This document shows, piece by piece, positions 54,241-63,120 of a stretch of DNA of 64,000 nt. The stretch is from Lysobacterales bacterium. GTDB lineage: Bacteria > Pseudomonadota > Gammaproteobacteria > Xanthomonadales > Ahniellaceae. Positions within the stretch are counted from its first letter, which is position 1. Each line of letters opens with the position of its first letter. Made by a program: the position numbers and the translations under genes. The notes under the pieces were generated by a model. It did no database searches. It saw only the letters and a list, made by a program, of their open reading frames with translations, and was not told where the DNA came from. The DNA lies in contig JACPFU010000003.1 of NCBI GenBank assembly GCA_016182785.1, positions 62,001 through 126,000 on the forward strand, in the 5' to 3' direction.

Positions 54241-56681
54241 CCATGCTCCGACACGCATTGAGATCGCTGCGACGCACGCCGGCCTTCGCGATCTCGGCGC
54301 TGGTCACGCTGCTGCTGGGCGTGGCCGCAGTCGGTGCGATGTTTGCCGTGTTGTATGGCGTGCTGCTGGCGCCGCTGCCCTATCGTGATCCGGAGCGTCT
54401 GGCCAGCATTGGCCTGCAATCTGCAGACCAGCACGCGATCGGACAACCGCCTGCGCTGCATATCACCTATCGACAACACGCGAAGCTGTTGCAGGACGTC
54501 GGCTTTTATCGCAGCGGCAGCGCCAACATCGGGATCGAGGGTGCGGGTGATGTGCCCGAACGCGCGACGGCGACCTGGGTCAGCGCATCGACGCTGCCCC
54601 TGCTCGGTGTCCGCCCCTTGCTCGGGCGTTCCTTCGTTGCCGAGGAAGAAAGCCGCGACGGACCGCAGGCGGTGATGTTGAGCGAAGCCGAATGGCGCAG
54701 CCGTTTCGATGCCGCGCCCGACGTGATCGGCCAGATCCTGACGGTCAACAGCGTGCCGCGCATCGTCGTCGGTGTCATGCCGGCGAAGTTTTCGTTCCCG
54801 ACTGCCGATACGCGGCTGTGGTTGCCTGCGCGCTTCAATTCGGAAAGCGTGATCGGAGATTTCATTTATTCGGGCCTCGGACGGCTCGCCGACGGCGCTT
54901 CCGCGCAACAGGCGCAGGCGGAACTGGCGGCGGTGTTGCCGCACATGGCCGCAGCGTTTCCGCGGCTGGCCTCCGGCGGATCGACCACGACCTGGGTCGA
55001 CGACGTGAAGCCGACGCCGATCGTGCATTCGCTGCACGATGAACTGACGCGCGGATTCGCACCGACGCTCTGGGTGCTGGCCGCTGCCGCCGCTCTGGTC
55101 TTGCTGGTGGCTTGGGCCAACATGGCGAATCTCATGCTCGTCCGTGCCGACGCCCGCTGCGGCGAACTCGCGCTGCGCGAGGCGCTGGGTGCCGGGCGCC
55201 TGCGCATCGCCATCCACTTCTTCGGCGAAGCGCTGCTTCTGGGCGTCGCGGCGGGTGTGCTTGCCGTGCCCCTGGTCTTCGCTGCGGTGCGTGCGCTGGT
55301 GGTGTTTGGCCCGGCGGATGTGCCGCGATTGAGCGAACTCGAGGTCGGACTGCCGACGTTCGCGTTCATGGCGCTGGTCGTCGTGCTGGGTGTGATCGTC
55401 TGCACTGCAGTACCGGCGATCCGGATGCGCGCTGCGCGTGCATCGATCCAGGTGCGCGACAGCGCGCGCGGCGAATCACCCGGCAAGGCCCGACAACGCG
55501 TCCGCGAAGGTGTCGCCGCGATGCAGATCGCGCTGGCGCTGGCGGTGACCGCGGGTTCGGCCTTGCTGTTGCGCACGGCCTACAGCTTGAACGCGGTGTA
55601 TCCGGGTTTCGACGCTGAGGATGTGACCCTGGTCCAGACCCTGTTGCCATTCGCGCGTTACGACGACGCCATGGCCGTCGCGTTTTATGCACGCATGAGC
55701 GAACGGGCCGCGCAATTGCCGTCGGTGCAGGCTGCGAGTGTCGCGAAGGCGCTGCCGTTGCGGGGCGATCAGTCGGTCGCGCAGACGTTCCAGTTCGACG
55801 GCGGCGCGCGCACGGTGACGATGCCGGTGAACACCGTCGACAGCGGCTTCTTCGAGGCGATGCAGGTGCCCTTGCTTGCAGGGCGCGTGTTCGACGCATC
55901 CGACCCGCACCGCGGCGCCAGCATCCTGCTCAGTCGACGCGCCGCATCACAGATGTTTGGCGACGCACAAGCCGCTGCAGCGATCGGAAGAACCGTGTCG
56001 ATCGCGCCTGCAGGGCCGGTGTACACGATCGTCGGTGTCGTTGGCGATGTGCGTTATCAGGATCTCGCTGTGGCACCGGTGGCGATGGCGTATCGCCCGC
56101 ACGTGGTGCCGGCCGATCCCAAGGTGGAGCCGAGTTCGCGACACGGCATGACGCTGGTCGTGCGTTCGAACCGGCCATCCAGCGTCGTGGTGCCGGCGAT
56201 CCGCGAGATCGTGCGTGATCTTGATCCGACCATTCCGGCGTTCAACATCGCTTCGATGGCCGATGTGGTGCGTGCATCGAAGGCGCAGCGTTCGCTTGCA
56301 CTCGCGCTGACCGCGACGGCAGCGGTCTGCGCATTGCTGCTCGGCATGATCGGGCTATATGGCGTGATGGCGTATTGGGTTGCGTTGCGGACGCGCGAAT
56401 TCGGCATCCGCGTCGCACTGGGTGCGGACACGGCGAGCATCGCCCGCATCGTCGCGTCGCGCGGACTGGCACTGAGCGCCGTCGGCATCGTCGCCGGGCT
56501 GCTCGTGTATGCACTTGGTGCGCCCCTGTTGCGGGCCTTCCTGTTCGGCGTCACCGAAACCGATCCTGCCACGCTCGCTGCGGCTGCGCTGCTGGTGATG
56601 GGCACTTCGGCCATCGCGACCTGGTTGCCCGCGCGCCGCGCCGCCCGCGTCGATCCGGTTGAAGCGTTGCGCGCCGACTGA
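54237..56681 (+). CDS. MacB/FtsX-type permease without ATPase (ADOP-like)
   Basis: An 814-residue protein. One membrane helix near residues 18-40 precedes a MacB periplasmic core (residues about 45-245), then three helices with an FtsX domain. After a helix near 425 follow a second periplasmic domain (450-680) and a second FtsX domain with three helices to the end (PARRAARVDPVEALR). This double arrangement is that of 'acidobacterial duplicated orphan permeases', which are not encoded beside an ATPase. Role unknown. The start overlaps the pirin stop (ATGA), and a terminator follows. Confidence 0.9.
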   Translation: MTMLRHALRSLRRTPAFAISALVTLLLGVAAVGAMFAVLYGVLLAPLPYRDPERLASIGLQSADQHAIGQPPALHITYRQHAKLLQDVGFYRSGSANIGIEGAGDVPERATATWVSASTLPLLGVRPLLGRSFVAEEESRDGPQAVMLSEAEWRSRFDAAPDVIGQILTVNSVPRIVVGVMPAKFSFPTADTRLWLPARFNSESVIGDFIYSGLGRLADGASAQQAQAELAAVLPHMAAAFPRLASGGSTTTWVDDVKPTPIVHSLHDELTRGFAPTLWVLAAAAALVLLVAWANMANLMLVRADARCGELALREALGAGRLRIAIHFFGEALLLGVAAGVLAVPLVFAAVRALVVFGPADVPRLSELEVGLPTFAFMALVVVLGVIVCTAVPAIRMRAARASIQVRDSARGESPGKARQRVREGVAAMQIALALAVTAGSALLLRTAYSLNAVYPGFDAEDVTLVQTLLPFARYDDAMAVAFYARMSERAAQLPSVQAASVAKALPLRGDQSVAQTFQFDGGARTVTMPVNTVDSGFFEAMQVPLLAGRVFDASDPHRGASILLSRRAASQMFGDAQAAAAIGRTVSIAPAGPVYTIVGVVGDVRYQDLAVAPVAMAYRPHVVPADPKVEPSSRHGMTLVVRSNRPSSVVVPAIREIVRDLDPTIPAFNIASMADVVRASKAQRSLALALTATAAVCALLLGMIGLYGVMAYWVALRTREFGIRVALGADTASIARIVASRGLALSAVGIVAGLLVYALGAPLLRAFLFGVTETDPATLAAAALLVMGTSAIATWLPARRAARVDPVEALRAD

Positions 56682-56684
56682 ACA

Positions 56685-56708
56685 AAAAACGGGCCGAAGC
56701 CCGTTTTC
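56685..56708. terminator. bidirectional terminator
   Basis: AAAACGGGC-CGAA-GCCCGTTTT, with A and T tracts, lies 4 nt after the permease stop and 26 nt after the convergent M2 peptidase stop, so it serves both. Confidence 0.85.
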
Positions 56709-56733
56709 CGTGTGCCGCTGGATGCTGCCCGCG

Positions 56734-58662
56734 TCAGGCGGCGGGCGGGGTCCACGAGCACTGCTGGCCCTGGTTCTTTTCCTGCAGCCAGGCCATCAGC
56801 GGTGCGAAGTAGTCGAGGATGGCGCGGGCGTCCATCTGTTCGGTGCCGGTGAGTTCCTTCAGCGTGGCCGGCCACGGCTGGCTCTGGCCGTGCTGCAGCA
56901 TCGCCCAGTACTTCTTGCCGGCTTCCTTGTTGCCGTAGATCGAGCACTCGTGCAGCGGGCCCTTGAAACCGGCGGCGTCGCACAGCGCCTTCTGGAACTG
57001 GAACTGCAGGATGTGCGCGAGGAAGTAGCGCGTGTACGGCGTATTGCCCGGCACGTGGTACTTGGCGCCCGGATCGAAGTCGGCCTCGGTGCGTTCGTTC
57101 GCTGCGGCGACGCCCTGGTACTTGGCGCGCAGGTCCCACCACGCCTTGTTGTAGTTCTCCGGCGAGATGCGACCGGAGAACACGCCCCAGCGCCACTGGT
57201 CGATCATCTTGCCGAAGGGCAGGAACGCGACCTTGTCCAGCGCCATCTTCATCTGTTCGTTGATCAGCGCTTCCTTGCTGACCGTCGGCGTGCCGACCAG
57301 GCCGATCGAGTTCAGGTAGTTCGGCGTCAGCGACAGCACGATGGTGTCGCCGATGGCTTCGTGGAAGCCGTCGTGCGCGCCGCTCTGGAACAGCGGCGGC
57401 AGGTGGTTGTAGGCAAGGTAGTAATAGACGTGGCCGAGCTCGTGGTAGATCGTGGTCAGCTCGTCTTCGGTCGGCGCGATGCACATCTTGATGCGCACGT
57501 CGCCGCTGTAGTTCATGTCCCAGGCGCTGGCGTGGCAGACCACGTCACGGTCGCGCGGCTGGATGAACTGGGTGTTGGTCCAGAACGAGGCCGGCAGCTT
57601 GGGCATGCCGAGCGAGACGTAGAAGCCCTCGGCCAGTTCGGCCATCTTCTTCGCGTTGGCCAAGTCGGCCTGGCGACCGATCTCGATCTGGCGCGCCGGG
57701 TCGACCTTGCCGGCGGCCTTCATCAAGGAGTCGAACTGCGCATCGCGCTGCGTCTTCAAGCCGGCGTTGACATCGAGGCTGGACACGCCCGGATAGGGTT
57801 CGACCAGGTCCCAGATGTTGCCCCACTGCTGCGCCCACATGTTGCCGGTCAGGTGCGCCGGGATCATGCCGTTGACCTGGCCCTTGTCGCCGTACTTCTC
57901 GACCAGCTTGCCACGGGTGTAGCAGTGCAGTTGCTCGTACAGCGGCTTGACCTGGTCCCAGAGGCGATCGGTTTCCTGCTCGAACGCGGTCGGGCTCATG
58001 TCGTAGCCCGAGCGCCACATCTCGCCGACATCGGCGTAGCCGAGTTCCTTGGCGCCTTCGTTGATCAGCCCGGCGAAGCGCTGGTAGTCGGCGCGCATCG
58101 GCTTCGAGATCGTGTGCCAGCCGTTCCAGGCATCGAGCTGGGCGTCGTAGTCGCGGCTCTTGGCGAGCACCTCGGAGAGCACCACTAGGTCGCGGCACTG
58201 GTCGCCGCTCTCGCCTTCGCGGCAATACTTGCCGGCGCCGTACATGCCTTCCATCTTGGTCGCGATCGCGGTCAGTTCGCCGAGCTTGGCCGGGTCCTTC
58301 GGCGCCGGCATCGCGGTCGACAGCTTCATCAGGTCGATTGCGCGCCGCGTTTCCGGCTTCAGTTCGACGCCGTTGAACTGCGCCGACTTGTCGACGTTTG
58401 CCTTCAGCTCGCCGAGGAACTTCTCGTTCGACTTTGCGGCCAGCAACTGGGTGTCGCCGTTGATGTAGGTGACCGAGAGCCACTGCGCCGCGGTGATTTC
58501 CGGATAGTCCTTCTTGATCTTGGCGTTGATGTCGGCGATGAACTTGTCGGCAGCGGCGGCATCCGGCTTGGCGCTGTCGGCGGCCGGTTGCGCGGGCTGG
58601 TTCTGGCAGGCGGCGAGGCCAAGCGCGACCGCGCCGGCGAGCAGGGTACGGGTCAGGTTCAC
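56734..58662 (-). CDS. M2-family metallopeptidase (ACE-like), lipoprotein
   Basis: A 642-residue dipeptidyl carboxypeptidase related to angiotensin-converting enzyme. The N-terminus is a lipoprotein signal (GLAAC followed by Gln, outer-membrane sorting). The zinc motif is YHELGHVYYYLAYN, the third ligand is in GFHEAIGDT, and a WxDLRxKYQG helix follows. Cys pairs (CREGESGDQC, CHA...KMC, CDAAGFKGPLHEC) match ACE disulfides. It starts with GTG (GGAGCACTCC upstream); upstream in-frame codons are not signal-like. It ends the 59826-56734 row. Confidence 0.93.
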   Translation of the reverse strand: MNLTRTLLAGAVALGLAACQNQPAQPAADSAKPDAAAADKFIADINAKIKKDYPEITAAQWLSVTYINGDTQLLAAKSNEKFLGELKANVDKSAQFNGVELKPETRRAIDLMKLSTAMPAPKDPAKLGELTAIATKMEGMYGAGKYCREGESGDQCRDLVVLSEVLAKSRDYDAQLDAWNGWHTISKPMRADYQRFAGLINEGAKELGYADVGEMWRSGYDMSPTAFEQETDRLWDQVKPLYEQLHCYTRGKLVEKYGDKGQVNGMIPAHLTGNMWAQQWGNIWDLVEPYPGVSSLDVNAGLKTQRDAQFDSLMKAAGKVDPARQIEIGRQADLANAKKMAELAEGFYVSLGMPKLPASFWTNTQFIQPRDRDVVCHASAWDMNYSGDVRIKMCIAPTEDELTTIYHELGHVYYYLAYNHLPPLFQSGAHDGFHEAIGDTIVLSLTPNYLNSIGLVGTPTVSKEALINEQMKMALDKVAFLPFGKMIDQWRWGVFSGRISPENYNKAWWDLRAKYQGVAAANERTEADFDPGAKYHVPGNTPYTRYFLAHILQFQFQKALCDAAGFKGPLHECSIYGNKEAGKKYWAMLQHGQSQPWPATLKELTGTEQMDARAILDYFAPLMAWLQEKNQGQQCSWTPPAA

Positions 58663-58708
58663 GGAGTGCTCCGAAGTAGCGGGGAAGGAGGGAGAGCGGG
58701 CGCGCAGG

Positions 58709-59215
58709 CTAGTGGCCGCGTCGATCGGCGGCAAGTGAGGTCGCAGCATGCGTCAGCGGATCGATCAGGCCGCGCGCGAGCAGCCAGGCGCGCGCATCCT
58801 CGGCGTCCTGCTCGAACCAGGCACGCGCGCTGCCGAGGCGGAAGCTGTAGCCCCAGGCGTCCATGTCCTGCTGCATGCGCGCGGCGCCGATGCCGGGCAG
58901 TTCGTCGCCGAGCAGGATCTGCAGGTAGCAGGTCGCGTCTTCTTCCAGCTGGCAGTTGCTGGCGTCGGTGTGCAAGCCGGCGCGCTTTTCCGGCGGCGCG
59001 CAGATCACGTGGCAGGCCTCGTGCAGCAGCGAGTGCAGCGGCGTGTCGTCGCGGGCGTAGACGGTATTGCCGATGATGCCGGCCTCGGGCTCGCCCCAGT
59101 AGCTTCCCGGGATCTCTGCGCCGGGGTCGAGGCGTTGGAGCGCAAGGCCGAAGCGGTCGAACACCGCCAGCAGCGCGCCGAGGTCGGTCTCGGCCAGCGT
59201 CAGCACCGCGGCCAT
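58709..59215 (-). CDS. small HExxH protein (putative zincin)
   Basis: A 168-residue soluble protein with HEACH at residues 65-69 and a Glu pair (EEDATCYLQ) at 91-92, the spacing of a gluzincin-type zinc site. Before the motif are GSYWGEPEAGIIGNTVYARDDTP and HSLL. The C-terminal helices are Arg/Ala-rich. I do not recognise a named family. It starts 5 nt after the GNAT stop and ends 46 nt before the M2 start, so the three are probably one operon. Confidence 0.82.
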   Translation of the reverse strand: MAAVLTLAETDLGALLAVFDRFGLALQRLDPGAEIPGSYWGEPEAGIIGNTVYARDDTPLHSLLHEACHVICAPPEKRAGLHTDASNCQLEEDATCYLQILLGDELPGIGAARMQQDMDAWGYSFRLGSARAWFEQDAEDARAWLLARGLIDPLTHAATSLAADRRGH

Positions 59216-59220
59216 TGCGT

Positions 59221-59826
59221 TCAGCCGTGCTTGACGGCCCGCACCGCCGGGGTCAGGCGCTCGCGTTCGGCCAGCCACGGCGCTACCGGCAGCCGGATCA
59301 AGCCATTGCTGCCGTAGGTGTCGCGCACCCACGGGTAGCTGCACAGTTCCTTGGCCAGCAGACTGACGCGGCCATACGGCTCCATCGCCTGCTGTCCGAC
59401 TTCGCGGAATCCATAGGTGCCATGGAACAGCACCGAGGCGTCGTCACGCGGCTCCAGCAACACCTCGCAGCACAACCGCGGGCTGCGCACCTCGGCAAAG
59501 CTCTGCACGTCGGCGTAGAACACGCGACCGAGTCCGTGGCGGCGATAGGCGCTGGCGACGACGATGCGGTCGATGTAGAGGAAGTCGTCGTACTCGCGAC
59601 GGAACCAGTGGAAGTTCGGGCTGTGGTAGTCGGCGTCGGGCGTCAGCGCGACCAGGAACCCGGCGAGGTGGCCGTCGATCTCGGCGACGCGGAAATAGCG
59701 TGCCGCCGCGTAGAACAGCCGTGCGCGCTCGCCATCCATCGGCAGGATCGTCGGGCCGGCGCTGTTGTTCAGGGCAAGAACTTGGTCGAGTTCGTTGTCA
59801 CGAACATCGCGCAGACGTAGCGTCAT
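59221..59826 (-). CDS. GNAT acetyltransferase
   Basis: A 201-residue GNAT protein. VLALNNSAGPTILPM lies near residues 15-29, the beta4-strand DDFLYIDRIVVASAYRRHGLGR with the acetyl-CoA loop near 80-100, and SVLFHGTYGFREVG near 132-145. This type (with VLxLNxxxVPxxxP) is common and poorly studied. The substrate is unknown. It is first in a row with the HExxH protein and the M2 peptidase. Confidence 0.88.
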   Translation of the reverse strand: MTLRLRDVRDNELDQVLALNNSAGPTILPMDGERARLFYAAARYFRVAEIDGHLAGFLVALTPDADYHSPNFHWFRREYDDFLYIDRIVVASAYRRHGLGRVFYADVQSFAEVRSPRLCCEVLLEPRDDASVLFHGTYGFREVGQQAMEPYGRVSLLAKELCSYPWVRDTYGSNGLIRLPVAPWLAERERLTPAVRAVKHG

Positions 59827-59947
59827 GGGGTCGCAGCGGGGCAGGGGAGCGGGCGCGGATTATGGCAGACCCGAGCCGCAAGGCCAGTCGCGCGGGCATG
59901 ACTTCCGTGGCGTGTCTGGGCACTGGACGAGGCCCTATGATGACGCT

Positions 59948-61183
59948 ATGGCGCTGACCCGACTCGACCACGTGAACTGGCTCCGCCTTGCGGGGCTGTT
60001 CACCTATGCCTGCGTCGGGGTGCCGCTGGTACGCGAGACCTGGTTGCTAGGTCAGGACGCCGATCTGCTGGCCTGGGTCCTGTATCGGGTGGTGCCGCCC
60101 GAGGTCGGCGTCGAGGAGTTGCAGAACTACGTCGGCTGGTGGATCGCCTACATCAGTTTCGGGATCTCCTACTGGGTGTTGACCAACGACCTGGCGCGTG
60201 CGCGCTCGCGACCGCGGGCGGTGCGGGTGCCGCTGCTGGCGGCGATGACGCTGGCGGCGGTGGCGATCAGCTGGTTCAGCCAGAGCGGCCTGTCCGGGAT
60301 CCTGCTGCTGGTGATGGCCGGCGTGATGCCCTGGCTGCTCGCGCCACGTGCCGCGGTGGTCTGGGCGATCGTGCAGAACCTGAGCCTGTTGCCAGTGCTC
60401 ATGAGTCTGCGTGACCTCACCGGCGAGCCGCTGTGGGGCTGGTTCGACGCGATCTTGCAGAGCGTTCTCTATCTCGGATTTTCGAGCTTCACCTTCGTCA
60501 CCTCGATGCTCGCACGCGGCCAGGCCGATGCGCGCGAAGAGCAGCGGCGACTGAACTCGGAGCTGCGCGCGACGCGTGCGCTGCTGGCCGAGTCGAGCCG
60601 CATCGCCGAGCGCGTGCGCATCGCGCGGGAACTGCATGATCTCGTCGGTCATCATCTGACCGCGCTCACGCTCAATCTCGAAGTCGCGAGCCACCTGGTC
60701 GTCGGCAACGCCAAGGACAAGGTGCGCCAGGCGCAATCGGTGGCCAAGCTGCTGCTCTCCGACGTCCGCGAGGTGGTGAGCCAGTTGCGCGACGAAGCCG
60801 AGATCGACCTCGGCGGTGCGCTGCGCTCGCTGGTCGAGGGCGTGCCCTCGCCGAAGGTGGTGATGGAACTGCCCGAGGACTTCCGCGTCGAGGATGCGCG
60901 CCGTGCGCATGTGCTGTTGCGCTGCGCCCAGGAAATCCTGACCAACACCATTCGCCACGCGCGCGCCGAGCACCTGTGGCTCAGCTTCGCGCGTGCCGCC
61001 GACGGCGCGCTGACACTGAGCAGTCGCGACGACGGCATCGGCGCCGAGTCGGTCGCGGCCGGCAACGGCCTGTCCGGCATGCGCGAACGACTCAACGAAT
61101 TCGGCGGTGCGCTGGAAATCGACACCGCCCCCGGCCGCGGCTTTCGGCTGACGGCCACCCTGCCAATGGAGACCAAGCCATGA
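59948..61183 (+). CDS. membrane sensor histidine kinase (NarL/DesK type)
   Basis: A 411-residue kinase. About six membrane segments fill residues 10-190, with no large periplasmic loop. A short coiled coil (ADAREEQRRLNSELRATR) precedes the HisKA_3 box RIARELHDLVGHHLTALT, where His is phosphorylated. The HATPase part has CAQEILTNTIRHARAEH and GNGLSGMRERLNEFGG. The ligand is probably sensed in the membrane. Its stop overlaps the response regulator start by 4 nt. Confidence 0.93.
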   Translation: MALTRLDHVNWLRLAGLFTYACVGVPLVRETWLLGQDADLLAWVLYRVVPPEVGVEELQNYVGWWIAYISFGISYWVLTNDLARARSRPRAVRVPLLAAMTLAAVAISWFSQSGLSGILLLVMAGVMPWLLAPRAAVVWAIVQNLSLLPVLMSLRDLTGEPLWGWFDAILQSVLYLGFSSFTFVTSMLARGQADAREEQRRLNSELRATRALLAESSRIAERVRIARELHDLVGHHLTALTLNLEVASHLVVGNAKDKVRQAQSVAKLLLSDVREVVSQLRDEAEIDLGGALRSLVEGVPSPKVVMELPEDFRVEDARRAHVLLRCAQEILTNTIRHARAEHLWLSFARAADGALTLSSRDDGIGAESVAAGNGLSGMRERLNEFGGALEIDTAPGRGFRLTATLPMETKP

Positions 61184-61821
61184 TTTCCGTCGTTCTCGTC
61201 GATGACCAGACGCTGGTGCGCCAGGGCGTGCGCAGCCTGCTGGAGCTGTCCGATTCGATCCGCGTGGTGGCCGAGGCGGCGGACGGGGTCCAGGCGATCG
61301 AGGTCATCCCGCGGCTGAAGCCCGATGTGGTGCTGCTCGACATGCGCATGCCGAACCTGTCCGGGCTCGACGTGCTGAAGACGCTGACCGCGCGCAACCA
61401 GTTGCCGCCGACGATCATCCTCACCACCTTCGACGACGACCAGTTGGTGCTGGCCGGGCTCAAGGCCGGTGCGCGCGGCTACCTGCTCAAGGACGTGACG
61501 CTCGACCAACTGGTCGACGCGGTGAAGACGGTGGCTGCCGGCGGTTCGCTGGTCAAGCCGGCGGTGACGCAGCGCCTGCTCGCCGGGCTCGAACACATGC
61601 ACAACCAGTTCGCGAGCCTGGACCAGCCCGACCCGCTGACCGAGCGCGAGACCGAGATCCTGCGGCTGATGGCCGGCGGCTACAGCAACAAGGAAATCGC
61701 CAATTCGCTCGGCGTGGCCGAGGGCACGGTGAAGAACCACGTCTCCAACATCCTGTCCAAACTTGGTGTGCGCGACCGCACCCGGGCCGTGCTCAAGGCC
61801 TTCGAGATCGGCATCGTGTGA
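61180..61821 (+). CDS. LuxR/NarL-type response regulator
   Basis: A 213-residue regulator. The receiver has the acidic pair VDDQ near residue 8, phosphoacceptor Asp54 in VVLLDMRMP, and Lys in KAGARGYLLKD. The C-terminal LuxR helix-turn-helix reads PLTERETEILRLMAGGYSNKEIA and GVAEGTVKNHVSNILSKLGV, in parts. It is coupled to the kinase gene by an ATGA overlap. Its targets are not known; the gene that follows codes for an SRPBCC protein. Confidence 0.95.
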   Translation: MISVVLVDDQTLVRQGVRSLLELSDSIRVVAEAADGVQAIEVIPRLKPDVVLLDMRMPNLSGLDVLKTLTARNQLPPTIILTTFDDDQLVLAGLKAGARGYLLKDVTLDQLVDAVKTVAAGGSLVKPAVTQRLLAGLEHMHNQFASLDQPDPLTERETEILRLMAGGYSNKEIANSLGVAEGTVKNHVSNILSKLGVRDRTRAVLKAFEIGIV

Positions 61822-61906
61822 CGGTTTTCGCGTCCGCCGGTAGCAATGCGGCGGCCGAAGCCAGTAACATCGCCCACCTTTGCGCCCCGGAACGAAGTCC
61901 CTGCCC

Positions 61907-62959
61907 ATGCTGCGAATCGTCGAAATTGCCCTGGCCGTCATCTTTGCCGCGCTGTTCTTTGTCGTGCTTGGCCTGTTCTTCGGCAAGGACGCCCGCATCA
62001 CCCGTTCGGTCGAGGTCGGCAACCCGATCACGCAGGTGTACGACAACCTCAACGGCTTCCACAACTTCACGCAGTGGAACCCGTGGCACCACGTCGATCC
62101 GGAGATGCAGAAGACGATCAGCGGCGAGAGCTTCGGCGTCGGCGCGCGACTCGACTTCAGCAGCAGCGAGAAGCGCGTTGGCGCGGGTTCGCTGCAACTG
62201 ATCGAAAGCTCGCTCGAAGAGACCGGCAAGATCCGCTTCACCGTCGAGAACGACTGGCTCGGCACCAACAAGGAACTGGTGTTCCGCTTCAAGCAGGACC
62301 CGAAGACGCGCGCCGTCAACATCGTGGCCGAGTTCAACGTCGAGTACGGTTGGAACGTGATCGGCCGCTACGCCGGGCTGTATCTGGATGGCCGCATCGG
62401 CGAAGACCTGGAAGTGGCACTGGCGCGCATGTCCACCAACCTGGCCACGGTGCCCAAGGTCGACTACAGCCAGATGCTGGTCGAGGAAGTGGACCTGGTC
62501 GGCCAGAACATCCTCTATGTCGGTGGCGGCATCCCGGCGGCGCCGCGCAAGTGGGAAGAGGCGCAGATCGAGATGGACAAGGCCTGGAAGCAGGTCGAGG
62601 ACTTCATGAAGCAGAGCAACATCACCGCGACCGGCCCGAAGCTGCGCGTGGTCAACGTGCTCGGCGAGGAGTTCAACGACTTCAGCATGGCCTACCCGGT
62701 CGAGTCCGACAGCATCGCGGTGAAGAACAACGTGCGCATCGGCAAGACCTATTCCGGCAAGGCGCTCAAGCTGCAGTTCGTCGGTGACCGTCTCGCCATC
62801 GGCGTGCCGCGCGGTCCGCGCGAGGCACTCAAGGCCTACGCCATGACCCACGGCCATGTCTATCCGTGGGATGGTTCCGGCCAGTACGACGAGTGGGTCG
62901 GCGACGATCCGGCCACCGGCTATCCGATGACCAACGTGTTCCTGCCGCTGATCAAGTAA
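61907..62959 (+). CDS. membrane-anchored SRPBCC/GyrI-like protein
   Basis: A 350-residue protein with an N-terminal anchor (IVEIALAVIFAALFFVVLGLF). Residues about 38-185 fit an SRPBCC (polyketide cyclase-like) pocket (VYDNLNGFHNFTQWNPWHHVDPEM, in parts), and residues about 215-350 fit a GyrI-like effector-binding domain (ITATGPKLRVVNV, GDRLAIGVPRGPREALKAYAMTHG). The combination resembles a family of small-ligand proteins. It is read from its own start 85 nt after the response regulator. Confidence 0.8.
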   Translation: MLRIVEIALAVIFAALFFVVLGLFFGKDARITRSVEVGNPITQVYDNLNGFHNFTQWNPWHHVDPEMQKTISGESFGVGARLDFSSSEKRVGAGSLQLIESSLEETGKIRFTVENDWLGTNKELVFRFKQDPKTRAVNIVAEFNVEYGWNVIGRYAGLYLDGRIGEDLEVALARMSTNLATVPKVDYSQMLVEEVDLVGQNILYVGGGIPAAPRKWEEAQIEMDKAWKQVEDFMKQSNITATGPKLRVVNVLGEEFNDFSMAYPVESDSIAVKNNVRIGKTYSGKALKLQFVGDRLAIGVPRGPREALKAYAMTHGHVYPWDGSGQYDEWVGDDPATGYPMTNVFLPLIK

Positions 62960-62983
62960 GCCCGCCAGCGGTCACGCATCCCT

Positions 62984-63012
62984 CGCCCCGGCCCGTCCGG
63001 GGCGATTCATTT
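62984..63012 (+). terminator. terminator-like hairpin after the SRPBCC gene
   Basis: CGCCCCGG (62984-62991) pairs with CCGGGGCG (62997-63004), followed by ATTCATTT. The T run is weak. Confidence 0.5.
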
Positions 63013-63017
63013 GCGCG

Positions 63018-63045
63018 GGAACTTTTTGCTCGCGCCGCACACTCA
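63018..63045 (+). promoter_or_regulatory. ECF-type (sigma-E-like) promoter candidate
   Basis: GGAACTT (63018-63024), followed by TTT, and TCA at 63043-63045 are separated by 18 nt. The -35 box is the usual one of RpoE-type sigma factors; the -10 is weak. It would start transcription about 70 nt before the ABC transporter gene. Confidence 0.35.
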
Positions 63046-63120
63046 GCGCGGCTTGAAAAGCCCAGGTGCCGACCCCAGACGGCGGCGCTGTTTCCCGTTC
63101 CTCCATCGCGAGTCCTGACG

